A stretch of DNA of 23,351 bases, taken from the NCBI GenBank assembly GCA_043775355.1, contig JAYVSL010000003.1, positions 1 to 23,351 on the forward strand, written 5' to 3'. The stretch is from BOG-1363 sp043775355 (GTDB lineage Bacteria; Planctomycetota; UBA11346). Position 1 is the first letter of the stretch. The number at the start of each line of letters is the position of its first letter. A model generated the notes under the pieces. It was given only the letters and a program-made list of their open reading frames with translations. It searched no databases and was not told the DNA's origin. The translations under genes were made by a program, and so were the position numbers. Shown here piece by piece: positions 14,137-21,853 of this stretch.

Positions 14137-16659
14137 TCAGTAGTGAAACTGACCCAAGGTGAACTGAATTTGCGAGTGGGACTCGCCATCACGCGCATCC
14201 AGTAACCAGGCGAAGTCGAGGGCAACGGGAATCATGATGGGGAAACGAACACCAAAACCGACTGCGGTACGCATATCGTTGACGCTCATATTTTCGCCAG
14301 CGCCCCACACATTGCCCCAGTCAGTGAACAACGCTAAGCGGATGCCTTCGTTGGTATCTTGAACAGGCACAGAAATTTCAGCGCTAACCAAGGCATCAGT
14401 GGTGCCACCACTGTATGCTCTATTACCAAAAACGTTGATCTCGGTCGGGCTCAGACGGTCACTTTCGAAGCCACGGTGACGAGGTGACGGGCCGCCGCCA
14501 TAATAACGTTGATAAAAGGGCACCGCATCAGAATCACCCAAGGTACGAATCTGCGTCCATCGCGCATTGAGATGGAAATAGGTCACGCCGCCTTGTTCGC
14601 CTTCGACCAAGGGCAAGAAATGGTCTCCTTTTACCGTGTAGCTCCACCATTCGGAGGACCCTGACAAAGGATCACCGGAATAGGTTTCACTGGCGTTTAC
14701 TTGGTAACCACGAGTGGGCGCTCGGGGATTATCAAGTCGATCGTAACTTTGGCCCAGGGTCAGTGCATTATGATAATATTTTCCCGCGCCAAAAACCGCG
14801 TCATTCGGTGCGTCGCTTTGGGGATTCGAAACGTCTAATCCCGTATACGAATAGCTTAAATTGAGACGTAAGTCGTTATTCAAGAAATAGCGGCCGAGCG
14901 ACACCGTCGGAATTGAACGTCGTTCTTCCCACGCCCGACGACGAGAGTTAATGTACGAATATCCTAGGGACAAAGCATAAGGACCGTCCATGAGGTGTGG
15001 ATTGGTCCAATTTAAGTCAGCACTGGTGGTGTCTTTCGACCATTGCACGCCAAGATTAAGACTTTGACCAGCACCACGCCAATCGCGGGTAACATCTCCG
15101 GTAAGGAGTCCGGCAAAAAAACCTTGAGCATTAAAATTACGTTCACCAAAACCGGCCTGAACAAAAACTCCGTCAGACGAGCTAAAACCAACCTGAAAAT
15201 TCAATGTGCCGGTAGAATCTTCTTCCAATTCCACCCGTAAATCCGCCTCGTCCGGGCGGTCCCCAGGGAATCGTGGTGAAAGACGGATGGGCCTCATCGG
15301 ATCGTTTTTGAATAAACCCGTGCGTTGAATCTGACGCTTTGATTCGTCGATATCATCGTCATTCCACAGATCGCCAGGCATCAAATCAATGGCGCGACGA
15401 ACGACGGCGTCTTTGGTTACATAATTGCCATAAATATCAACGCGGCCAATATGATATTTTCGACCTTCCTCGACATGAATAACCAGGTTGACCCGATGGT
15501 TTTCTAAATCGAGACCACGGTCTTCAAGGAAGGAACAACGAGCATATCCCTGATTGCTGATGATTCGACGCGAACGTTCAATGGCTTTTTGGATGTCCGC
15601 ACGTTTGAAGGGCGCGCCTTCTGCCATGCCAAAAGCTTCGCGCAAAGCTGCGCCAGAGGCGACGGTATTGCCGACGAAACTGACGCTACCCAGGTAATAA
15701 CGTTCACCTGCGGCAAGGTCATAAACCAACATCACCGAATCGTTAAGCTCACCATCTGGCGCGAAAGCAGGGCCATTATGACGGCGCTCTTCTAATGGAC
15801 GAATAAAGTCGGTGATTTCAGCGCGAGTACCATTCAAACGCGTATCAAGCCAACCGAGTTCTTGAATCGTGCGTACTACGGCGCCTTGATCGAAGGGCAT
15901 CATCTCAGCGTGGTAAGGGTTTCCTGGGCTGTTGAGTAACCCTTGGTTAACTTGCTTCGGAAACACTTTGGCGGGTAGGCCGAGATACGTGATTCCTGCA
16001 ACTTTAATCTCTGGTCCGAGATTGGTGTAAAAAATTACCCGGATATTACCGTTGCGGTCTTCTTGCTGGACGGTGACGTGTGCGTAACGGTAGCCCTTAT
16101 CCTGAAAATGAGCTTCGATCGCCCGACGATCATTCTCCAAAATCAATGGATTCAGCCAGGATCCCGCTTTTGTTTCAACAAATTTTTCTACGGGTGACCG
16201 TTGAAAGTAACCTAAGTCAGCAAATTCGACTTCTGACACATAGGGTTGTTCGGTAACGGTAAAGGTAATGGTAACCGAACGATCTTCGTGTTGCTGAATA
16301 TCGCTGCGAACATTGATGAAAGGCCCCATTTTTTCAATGGCCTTGACATCATCGGCCAACGCGAGGGGATCTAACACCGCACCCATGCGCGTCGTTAATA
16401 TGAAACGAATACGATCGGGATGATAAACTTTAGGGCCGACAATTTTGACTTCGCGAATGGTGCCAGGTTTAATGATGGTCCCAGAAGAGGACTCTTTGTT
16501 GGTGTCTTTGCTCGTGTCTTTGAGCGCATCTTTGCCAAGTTGATCTTCGGCATTCACGACGCTCGCGCCCAGGCCGACTACCAATGCGACCACAGTCGGC
16601 ACGGCATGACAAAGACGATGGTGACGCGGCAAGTGGGGCTCCAAACGGGGAGTAGGCAT
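14137..16659 (-). CDS. bamA: Outer membrane protein assembly factor BamA
   Basis: BamA inserts beta-barrel proteins into the outer membrane. The 840-residue product has a signal peptide (basic N-region, then V-P-T-V-V-A-L-V-V-G-L-G, cleaved near V-N-A), about five POTRA domains to roughly residue 450, and a C-terminal barrel. The barrel carries an R-G-F loop-6 motif (P-R-H-R-G-F-E-S) and ends in an aromatic residue, ...L-G-Q-F-H-Y. An insertion of about 40 residues, including a poorly conserved R-P-L-E-E-R-R-H-N-G segment, lies in the third POTRA. I chose ATG 16659 because it places the signal peptide at the very start; the open frame continues to ATG 16722, which would add 21 residues. It is divergent from the ABC ATPase gene. 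Confidence 0.94.
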   Translation of the reverse strand: MPTPRLEPHLPRHHRLCHAVPTVVALVVGLGASVVNAEDQLGKDALKDTSKDTNKESSSGTIIKPGTIREVKIVGPKVYHPDRIRFILTTRMGAVLDPLALADDVKAIEKMGPFINVRSDIQQHEDRSVTITFTVTEQPYVSEVEFADLGYFQRSPVEKFVETKAGSWLNPLILENDRRAIEAHFQDKGYRYAHVTVQQEDRNGNIRVIFYTNLGPEIKVAGITYLGLPAKVFPKQVNQGLLNSPGNPYHAEMMPFDQGAVVRTIQELGWLDTRLNGTRAEITDFIRPLEERRHNGPAFAPDGELNDSVMLVYDLAAGERYYLGSVSFVGNTVASGAALREAFGMAEGAPFKRADIQKAIERSRRIISNQGYARCSFLEDRGLDLENHRVNLVIHVEEGRKYHIGRVDIYGNYVTKDAVVRRAIDLMPGDLWNDDDIDESKRQIQRTGLFKNDPMRPIRLSPRFPGDRPDEADLRVELEEDSTGTLNFQVGFSSSDGVFVQAGFGERNFNAQGFFAGLLTGDVTRDWRGAGQSLNLGVQWSKDTTSADLNWTNPHLMDGPYALSLGYSYINSRRRAWEERRSIPTVSLGRYFLNNDLRLNLSYSYTGLDVSNPQSDAPNDAVFGAGKYYHNALTLGQSYDRLDNPRAPTRGYQVNASETYSGDPLSGSSEWWSYTVKGDHFLPLVEGEQGGVTYFHLNARWTQIRTLGDSDAVPFYQRYYGGGPSPRHRGFESDRLSPTEINVFGNRAYSGGTTDALVSAEISVPVQDTNEGIRLALFTDWGNVWGAGENMSVNDMRTAVGFGVRFPIMIPVALDFAWLLDARDGESHSQIQFTLGQFHY

Positions 16660-16767
16660 GGTAGAGCCGACTTCCAGGGGGCAATGTCGTCTCAGCCGGG
16701 TGCTTTTCGCGCCGACATCCACATCACCACTCTAGCCCGACGGGCCAAGCTCATTAGCGTTTGCGGC

Positions 16768-17769
16768 ATGCCCTTGCTCGAAGTCCGCGATCTGTGCAAG
16801 TTTTTTCCCATTCGACGAGGGGTTTTTGGCAAAACCGTTGGTCAGGTCCACGCCGTCGATGGAGTGAGCTTTGATTTGGAAGCGGGTTCAGCGCTCGGCT
16901 TGGTTGGTGAATCCGGCTGTGGTAAAACGACCTTGGGACGTTGCTTGCTTCGTTTAATTGAGCCAACGGCGGGCAGCGTGCGCATTGATGGCACCGATGT
17001 CCTTGGTCTTCCACGCGGAAAATTACGAACGTTTCGTCGTCATGTGCAGATGATCTTCCAAGATCCCTATGGTAGTCTCAACCCGCGTCTAAACGTTGGC
17101 GAGATTCTTGCCGAACCATTGATTGTCCATCACTTGGCCGATCGAAGCGAGGCCGAAGAGCAAGCGGGACGCCTTCTCGAACGCGTCGGACTCACCCGCG
17201 CTCACTTGGGGCATTATCCACACCAATTTAGCGGCGGCCAACGTCAGCGCATTGGTATCGCCCGAGCATTGGCGCTCAAACCCAAGCTCATTGTATGCGA
17301 TGAACCCGTGTCAGCCTTGGACGTGTCGGTCCAAGCCCAGGTGTTGAACTTGTTGAAAGATCTGCAGCAAGAGTTCGGCATCGCTTACTTGTTCATCTCG
17401 CACGATCTCGCCGTGGTCTCGCATTTGTGCCCCCGCGTTGCGGTCATGTATCTTGGCGAGATTGTGGAAATCGGCCCAGTCGAACAAATCCTGGATCGTC
17501 CGCTTCATCCATACACGCAGGCGTTGTTATCTGCCGTACCAAGCGGCGTCCCTGGGCAGCATCAGCAACGCATTATCCTGGAAGGCGACCCTCCCAGTCC
17601 GCTTGAGCCCAGCAGCGCCAAACGTTTTACCAGTCGTTTTCCCAAACATGCCGGCGCTTTCGACGCTGGCGATATCACCTTGAAAGAGGCTGGCCCTGGG
17701 CACTTCGTCCGCTGCGCACGTCTTGACGTGTTACAAGACCTAGCCGCGAGTGTGCCACGATGGTCTTAA
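16768..17769 (+). CDS. Oligopeptide/dipeptide ABC transporter ATP-binding protein (OppF/DppF type)
   Basis: The 333-residue ATPase has Walker A GESGCGKTT at 47-55, a Q-loop in the I-F-Q-D-P-Y-G-S-L-N-P signature of peptide importers, the ABC signature FSGGQRQRIGIARAL, Walker B L-I-V-C-D-E-P-V-S-A-L-D, and the H-loop in FISHDLAVVSH. The C-terminus has the oligopeptide-transporter extension R-P-L-H-P-Y-T-Q-A-L-L. It should power uptake of peptides or nickel-like solutes at the inner membrane. The partner OppD, permeases and binding protein are not in this window, so it is an orphan here. No ribosome-binding site precedes ATG 16768; the start is chosen because homology begins there. The open frame further upstream is antisense to bamA. 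Confidence 0.92.
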   Translation: MPLLEVRDLCKFFPIRRGVFGKTVGQVHAVDGVSFDLEAGSALGLVGESGCGKTTLGRCLLRLIEPTAGSVRIDGTDVLGLPRGKLRTFRRHVQMIFQDPYGSLNPRLNVGEILAEPLIVHHLADRSEAEEQAGRLLERVGLTRAHLGHYPHQFSGGQRQRIGIARALALKPKLIVCDEPVSALDVSVQAQVLNLLKDLQQEFGIAYLFISHDLAVVSHLCPRVAVMYLGEIVEIGPVEQILDRPLHPYTQALLSAVPSGVPGQHQQRIILEGDPPSPLEPSSAKRFTSRFPKHAGAFDAGDITLKEAGPGHFVRCARLDVLQDLAASVPRWS

Positions 17770-17805
17770 CGCGGGTTCCTGCCGAGGGCAAAGTCACGCC
17801 AGTTT

Positions 17806-17846
17806 GTGATAACAAAGACTTTCACTGAAGACTATTTGGTTATCAC
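17806..17846. other. Inverted repeat at the convergent gene ends
   Basis: GTGATAAC (17806-17813) and GTTATCAC (17839-17846) are a perfect inverted repeat, extended by AAA/TTT across one extra base. The loop is 18-21 bases. It lies between the ABC ATPase stop and the last codons of the DUF6288-like gene. There is no U-tract, so it may be a weak bidirectional terminator or a protein-binding site. Confidence 0.4.
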
Positions 17847-19865
17847 GGATGTCGTGGGTTTCAGGCGTTCCATTTCCGTGAGGCGCTTTTGAGCTAGCTC
17901 TGCGTATGGCGATGCGGCGTTATCTGTGGCGAATTTTTTGAGCGCAGCCATTCGACTGACAAATGACATGGTGGAAGCATCTAAAATCGTTTGATAGCGT
18001 TTTCCAATAGCCTGTTCCTTTTTCCCTTCCGCACTATCAAGGCGTTCTTTCAGCGCGCTTATGTCAGGTATCGGCGTCAAGCCTTTATAGGTTTTCTCAA
18101 AAAGCTGTAAGCGCGTCCACGCAGAAAACGCATCGCCCGTCGTGGTCAGTTGTTCAATGACTTGGCGATCAGCGTCAGCTTTTTTTACAAGATAGGCCTG
18201 GATAACATCAGCCTTTTGGTGATCCTCTGCGCTGGTCTTTGGATCTGCCATGATTTTATTAAGCAGTGGAATCGCGGTAGGAATTTTTCCTTCGGAAAGA
18301 ATGCCAAAGACATTCCGCAGTGGCCCGGTCAACTTGTTATGATCAAGGCCGGAAATGATCAATCCACCTCCAGTGATGCGCAAATAGCGAAACCCGGGCG
18401 CAAAGACCAAGGTATTGAGAGCGGTCGTCCAGAGGGGGCCGAATCCAAAATCAACACCTTGAGTTTTATAGATATTGTTGCCTCCAATGCCTGGCTGTGC
18501 GACAAACCTTCCGTCTTCAAGGCGCATTAAGGCAAAACTATAACGATATTTATCCATCAGTTTTCGAAACAAGGCAGGGTCGACGGCTGCCGTTCCGAGA
18601 GTCCCCCACATTTTTCCCATGGCAGAGGAAGCATGTGAGCTGAAGTAAAGGCGATCCCATTGCCGACCAAGTGCGCCTGCAATGGCTTTGCCATAAACAG
18701 ACTGACTAGGATTAAAATGATTCGCGACGGCAAGCACCCCAGTACGTCCCCAGGCATCAGGATCGCCGCCGCTCTGCCCCAGACTGGCAGCATATGGCAT
18801 TTCACCAGAAGGACCGGCAGCTTGTACGGCATTCCAAGTGCCTGCCGTTTGTTCGGCGTCCATTTCGATGCCGCATTCGCCCATCAGAGACCATGCCAAA
18901 AGAGCGTTGGCGACATTGACGCCTAAGTAAATGTAGGCGCCGCCAGGGGATGGTGCTTTCCCAAGAAAGCGCTCATGGGAAAACCAAAATGGATAAGGTG
19001 TCTGAGTAAGTTGTTGAACACGCAAAAATTTGTACAACTCAAGTAATTTAGTTTTCACCCGAAGATCACCGGTCTGCAAATAATACTCAGAAAGAAAAAT
19101 CGACGCATGATTCAGCTTCCAGCACTCAAGTCCGCCCTTGTCGTTGATGGAAAGAAAAAACTCGGCGGCGGCGCGAACATTCTTCTGATACTTTTCTTCT
19201 CCACTTGATAATAAAGCTAATGCAGCAAAGGCACTGGTAGAAACAATGCTACTTCCCTGAGGATCCCAGGAGCCGTGCGGCAATTGATGGCGCGCGATAT
19301 AATCGCAGGCCTGAGAAAAGACCAGCTTGGTCTTAGGACAATTATAAGGAAAGGTTGGGCTAAAATTTCCAATGGTTGGCAGCTGAAACTTTATCGTCAG
19401 GGGTTTACCTTGTCGAACAATTTGGAGCGCCAAGGCGCCAGTAGTCCCTTCGGCATTATTGATGGCATTTCCCATTCGTACGGCGAGGTCTTTTTGGAAT
19501 GGGGAACCATCGACACCAACAACAACGTCACCCATTAACAGTTTTCCGTCAGCGTTCGAATTTTTGAAAATGTATGAGACGACCCCGTCGTTTCCAATGG
19601 CCTGACCTTGGATGTCACGAGTCTCAAGCGTGGTTGATATTCGCACCCCAAGTGGACCGAGGTTTAACAACGTTTCATCTTTGGTGTCTTCGTCAGGGAT
19701 GGATGGGCGCTCAACGGCATTCAGCGACAACAGCAATCCACCAAGGCAAAGGACAAAGAAGCGATACCAAGGTGCTCGATGCCCTGTTTTATTTTTTTGA
19801 TTTTGATGTAGCGGGGCCAAGTGCAAAGACACGGTTTGCCGAAAATGAGAGGATTCGACACACAT
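17832..19865 (-). CDS. Secreted PDZ and alpha/alpha-toroid protein (DUF6288-like)
   Basis: The 677-residue product has a 33-residue polar N-terminus, then a hydrophobic signal segment (F-F-V-L-C-L-G-G-L-L-L-S-L-N-A). A PDZ-like domain follows at about 70-165 (G-D-V-V-V-G-V-D-G-S-P-F). A large helical domain of the squalene-cyclase/prenyltransferase alpha/alpha-toroid type spans about 180-500 (repeats around S-T-S-A-F-A-A-L-A-L-L and G-V-L-A-V-A-N-H-F). The order matches my recollection of the DUF6288 family of PVC bacteria. The last 120 residues are charged helices, perhaps coiled. No terpene-cyclase acid motif was identified, so catalysis is not claimed. A role in the envelope or periplasm is inferred. 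ATG 19865 has a weak GAAAGAAG ribosome-binding site. It lies 131 bp behind the 205-residue gene. Confidence 0.75.
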   Translation of the reverse strand: MCVESSHFRQTVSLHLAPLHQNQKNKTGHRAPWYRFFVLCLGGLLLSLNAVERPSIPDEDTKDETLLNLGPLGVRISTTLETRDIQGQAIGNDGVVSYIFKNSNADGKLLMGDVVVGVDGSPFQKDLAVRMGNAINNAEGTTGALALQIVRQGKPLTIKFQLPTIGNFSPTFPYNCPKTKLVFSQACDYIARHQLPHGSWDPQGSSIVSTSAFAALALLSSGEEKYQKNVRAAAEFFLSINDKGGLECWKLNHASIFLSEYYLQTGDLRVKTKLLELYKFLRVQQLTQTPYPFWFSHERFLGKAPSPGGAYIYLGVNVANALLAWSLMGECGIEMDAEQTAGTWNAVQAAGPSGEMPYAASLGQSGGDPDAWGRTGVLAVANHFNPSQSVYGKAIAGALGRQWDRLYFSSHASSAMGKMWGTLGTAAVDPALFRKLMDKYRYSFALMRLEDGRFVAQPGIGGNNIYKTQGVDFGFGPLWTTALNTLVFAPGFRYLRITGGGLIISGLDHNKLTGPLRNVFGILSEGKIPTAIPLLNKIMADPKTSAEDHQKADVIQAYLVKKADADRQVIEQLTTTGDAFSAWTRLQLFEKTYKGLTPIPDISALKERLDSAEGKKEQAIGKRYQTILDASTMSFVSRMAALKKFATDNAASPYAELAQKRLTEMERLKPTTSVITK

Positions 19866-19889
19866 AAAGACGCTTCTTTCAGAACGAGA

Positions 19890-19905
19890 GGTTCAACGTT
19901 GAACA
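19890..19905. promoter_or_regulatory. Perfect palindrome in the DUF6288-like gene leader (parS-like)
   Basis: GTTCAACGTTGAAC (19891-19904) is a perfect 14-bp palindrome, 25 bases upstream of the DUF6288-like start codon. With flanks, 19890-19905 matches the parS sites of this window at 13 of 16 positions; the two internal mismatches are symmetric (C to A and G to T). It could be an operator, a degenerate parS or a hairpin in the mRNA leader. Confidence 0.5.
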
Positions 19906-19915
19906 CAGGGATGCG

Positions 19916-19938
19916 TCAGAAAGCTGATTCATTTCTGA
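19916..19938. other. Short stem-loop upstream of the DUF6288-like gene
   Basis: TCAGAAA (19916-19922) and TTTCTGA (19932-19938) form a perfect 7-bp inverted repeat around a 9-base loop, between the 205-residue gene stop and the DUF6288-like start. No U-run follows on the minus strand. It may be an operator or a weak terminator. Confidence 0.3.
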
Positions 19939-19984
19939 TAAAACACTTCCTATTTAGGACAGTTTATCTGAAGTGACGAACCAG

Positions 19985-20004
19985 GATCAAAATCGATCAA
20001 AATC
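19985..20004. repeat. Two-copy direct repeat GATCAAAATC
   Basis: GATCAAAATC occurs twice head to tail (19985-19994 and 19995-20004), straddling the stop codon of the 205-residue gene. It is a short exact duplication; no function is evident. Confidence 0.7.
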
Positions 20005-20614
20005 CGGGATGAGCTTCTGGTGCTGGCGCCGGCTCTGTTGGCACGTCGCCGCGTGGCACACGCTGACCGCGTTGGCCGCCACCGCCAAATGCTCGTGGGT
20101 CAAATCCGCCAGTACGTGGCTGTAACCAAGCGCTGATGGGCGAATCTGCGCTCACTTGCCAACGTCCTGCGTGCTCAACTAATTTGATCGGCAGTGAATA
20201 CGTATCGTCAAAAGCGGTTACGGTTATCGTTACTAATTTCGTGTTCGCACCGTCGACAGCATTTGCTGGCAGATCACTGGTTGCTAATTTCACCGAGTCG
20301 AGTGCGTGATCGATCTCTAAACCATAGATCGACAACACTCGCTTGAGTTCTGGCAGCACCAAGGCGACACGATCAAGCAATTGAGGGAGCTCAAGTTTTT
20401 CCAGTTCATTCATGCTGGTAACACCAAGTTTTCCGATCGCAGAAGCCAACGCCGTTGCTGCGAGATGCGCTTTCGCCGGATCATTCAGCCCCGAGGTCGG
20501 TAACCACGTGGCGAGCGCAGAAAACCAGCGTTGAAAGGCATGAATTTGTTCGGTCTCAAGGCCATTTGCTAACGTTCCACTGATCACTGCAGAAATGCCA
20601 CTCTGAACGGCCAA
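19997..20614 (-). CDS. Hypothetical protein with uncertain N-terminus
   Basis: I do not recognise this protein. The 205 residues from a TTG start begin in a hydrophobic stretch (G-L-I-G-L-A-V-Q-S-G-I-S-A-V-I). A helical region follows to about residue 115, then a strand-rich segment (K-L-V-T-I-T-V-T-A-F-D-D-T-Y-S-L-P-I-K-L-V-E-H-A-G-R-W-Q-V) resembling the NTF2-like fold of small lipoproteins, and a Gly/Arg then Pro/Ala-rich tail. The same frame stays open upstream to the C45 stop at 20729 but has no other usual start codon. A TTG start without a ribosome-binding site is weak. A different-frame ATG at 20667 encodes a hydrophobic lead-in and would join after a one-base shift near 20625. The real gene may start there. 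It probably belongs to the C45/AstA unit. Confidence 0.6.
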   Translation of the reverse strand: MAVQSGISAVISGTLANGLETEQIHAFQRWFSALATWLPTSGLNDPAKAHLAATALASAIGKLGVTSMNELEKLELPQLLDRVALVLPELKRVLSIYGLEIDHALDSVKLATSDLPANAVDGANTKLVTITVTAFDDTYSLPIKLVEHAGRWQVSADSPISAWLQPRTGGFDPRAFGGGGQRGQRVPRGDVPTEPAPAPEAHPGF

Positions 20615-20728
20615 ACCGATTAAACCACCACCGCGACGATCACTGAATCCGTCGTCAGAGTGTCCATAGTGGCATGGTCCTATCCGTGAGGCGTCAGGGA
20701 ACCTTGCACGTTTATGTCCGATGTCCGA

Positions 20729-21829
20729 TCAGCCGAACGGCAGATGAATCCATCGGCCGCGGTCGCTGGAGCCTCGGCAGGCGTGGAGTTCGCGGCGTGC
20801 GGGTATGGCGATTACGCAGGCGTTCGTGCTGGTGCCTTGTTGATCCTCGGCAAAACGGTTGATGGAATCGATGCCATCGGAGCGATCGGCGAACAACTGC
20901 TGGAGTCGTACAACGCTCTGCCCGCCACCTGCTAAAGACTTGGTAACGCGAGCAAGTCGCGTTTTGGAGGAAGAGCTGGCGACCTCGCCTTCGCCCAGGG
21001 CATGTTTCTCATCTTGGCAATGATTGGTGCGCGTCAGCGGTTGTTTTCCTTGTCGATGAACGTGGCTCGTCGCAGTACATTCGATGTCATCAGCGCCATT
21101 CGTATCAGCAGCCCAGTAGGTATGCGCTGCGGCGCGTGGTGCTGCAATGATGGTCTGCAATGCGCTCATGCGATCCGTGCAACGAAGCGCTTTGTGCAAT
21201 AATGATAAATAGGGAATCCCGACGCGCGAACCACGGGTTTTAATATTTGTCGTGCCCACCGCCACACCGTGCTGATTCATCCCCACCAGTGAGGGACAAC
21301 CGGAACACGTGATGCTCCACGTTTCTGGACCTGCACTGGGCTGACGATGAATGGCGACGACAAATTCCAAATCGCTTGGATTCAGATCCCAGGTCTGGCC
21401 CGCGATCACCGCGCCATCGGCGCTAAACGATCCTGGGACCAAAGCGGTGGTACAACCTTCAGCATCAGCAACCGCTGGCAGCGCTAAAATATCGCGAATA
21501 TCCGTCATATTACCGGTGGTGTAGAGATCTACCGCGTCGACGACGGCGGCCTCTGCCAGCGCCATGTGCTCCATCCAGCCATCAAGATCCCACTCTTTCA
21601 GCGCGGCCAAACAGCGCCGTCCAAGATCGCGAAACGTTTGCTCGTCGCGAATACCACGTTCATGCAAATACACTTTTGCTGCACGCAAGCGCTGCGCAAC
21701 AAAGGCGCCGATCATCGGTTTGAGTTGCTCGCCTTGGCCTCGACCAAGTTCAACGGGCGTTCCTCGGACATGAATTTGCGGCAGTGTGAGCAATGCGGGC
21801 ATGGCGTTGTGTAGGGTCTTTTCATCCAT
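20729..21829 (-). CDS. C45 family autoproteolytic acyltransferase/hydrolase
   Basis: The 366-residue product belongs to the Ntn-hydrolase family of isopenicillin-N acyltransferase-like enzymes (peptidase family C45). The self-cleavage site is Gly125-Cys126 in A-E-G-C-T-T-A-L; Cys126 would become the N-terminal nucleophile. Other signatures are A-G-Q-T-W-D-L-N-P-S-D, G-M-N-Q-H-G-V-A-V-G-T-T-N-I-K, T-R-T-N-H-C, and the R-R-E-L-H-A-C-R-G-S ending. Family members hydrolyse or transfer acyl groups on amides; the substrate here is unknown. No signal peptide, so it is cytoplasmic. ATG 21829 is chosen over an upstream TTG at 21835. It starts 24 bp after the AstA-like stop. Confidence 0.88.
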   Translation of the reverse strand: MDEKTLHNAMPALLTLPQIHVRGTPVELGRGQGEQLKPMIGAFVAQRLRAAKVYLHERGIRDEQTFRDLGRRCLAALKEWDLDGWMEHMALAEAAVVDAVDLYTTGNMTDIRDILALPAVADAEGCTTALVPGSFSADGAVIAGQTWDLNPSDLEFVVAIHRQPSAGPETWSITCSGCPSLVGMNQHGVAVGTTNIKTRGSRVGIPYLSLLHKALRCTDRMSALQTIIAAPRAAAHTYWAADTNGADDIECTATSHVHRQGKQPLTRTNHCQDEKHALGEGEVASSSSKTRLARVTKSLAGGGQSVVRLQQLFADRSDGIDSINRFAEDQQGTSTNACVIAIPARRELHACRGSSDRGRWIHLPFG

Positions 21830-21853
21830 GAACAAACGTCAGCGCCCCCACCC

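Noticed and set aside
16420..16767. N-terminal extension of the ABC ATPase
   Set aside because: The upstream codons are antisense to the bamA signal peptide and first POTRA, and ABC-domain similarity starts at M-P-L-L-E-V.
17214..17222. Perfect DnaA-box sequence TTATCCACA
   Set aside because: It lies inside the ABC ATPase gene, where it encodes the conserved Y-P-H-Q segment before the signature motif. It stands alone without neighbouring boxes or an AT-rich region.
20714..20935. Small plus-strand ORF over the end of the C45 gene
   Set aside because: It is antisense to the conserved C-terminus of the C45 protein and has no ribosome-binding site or recognisable domain.
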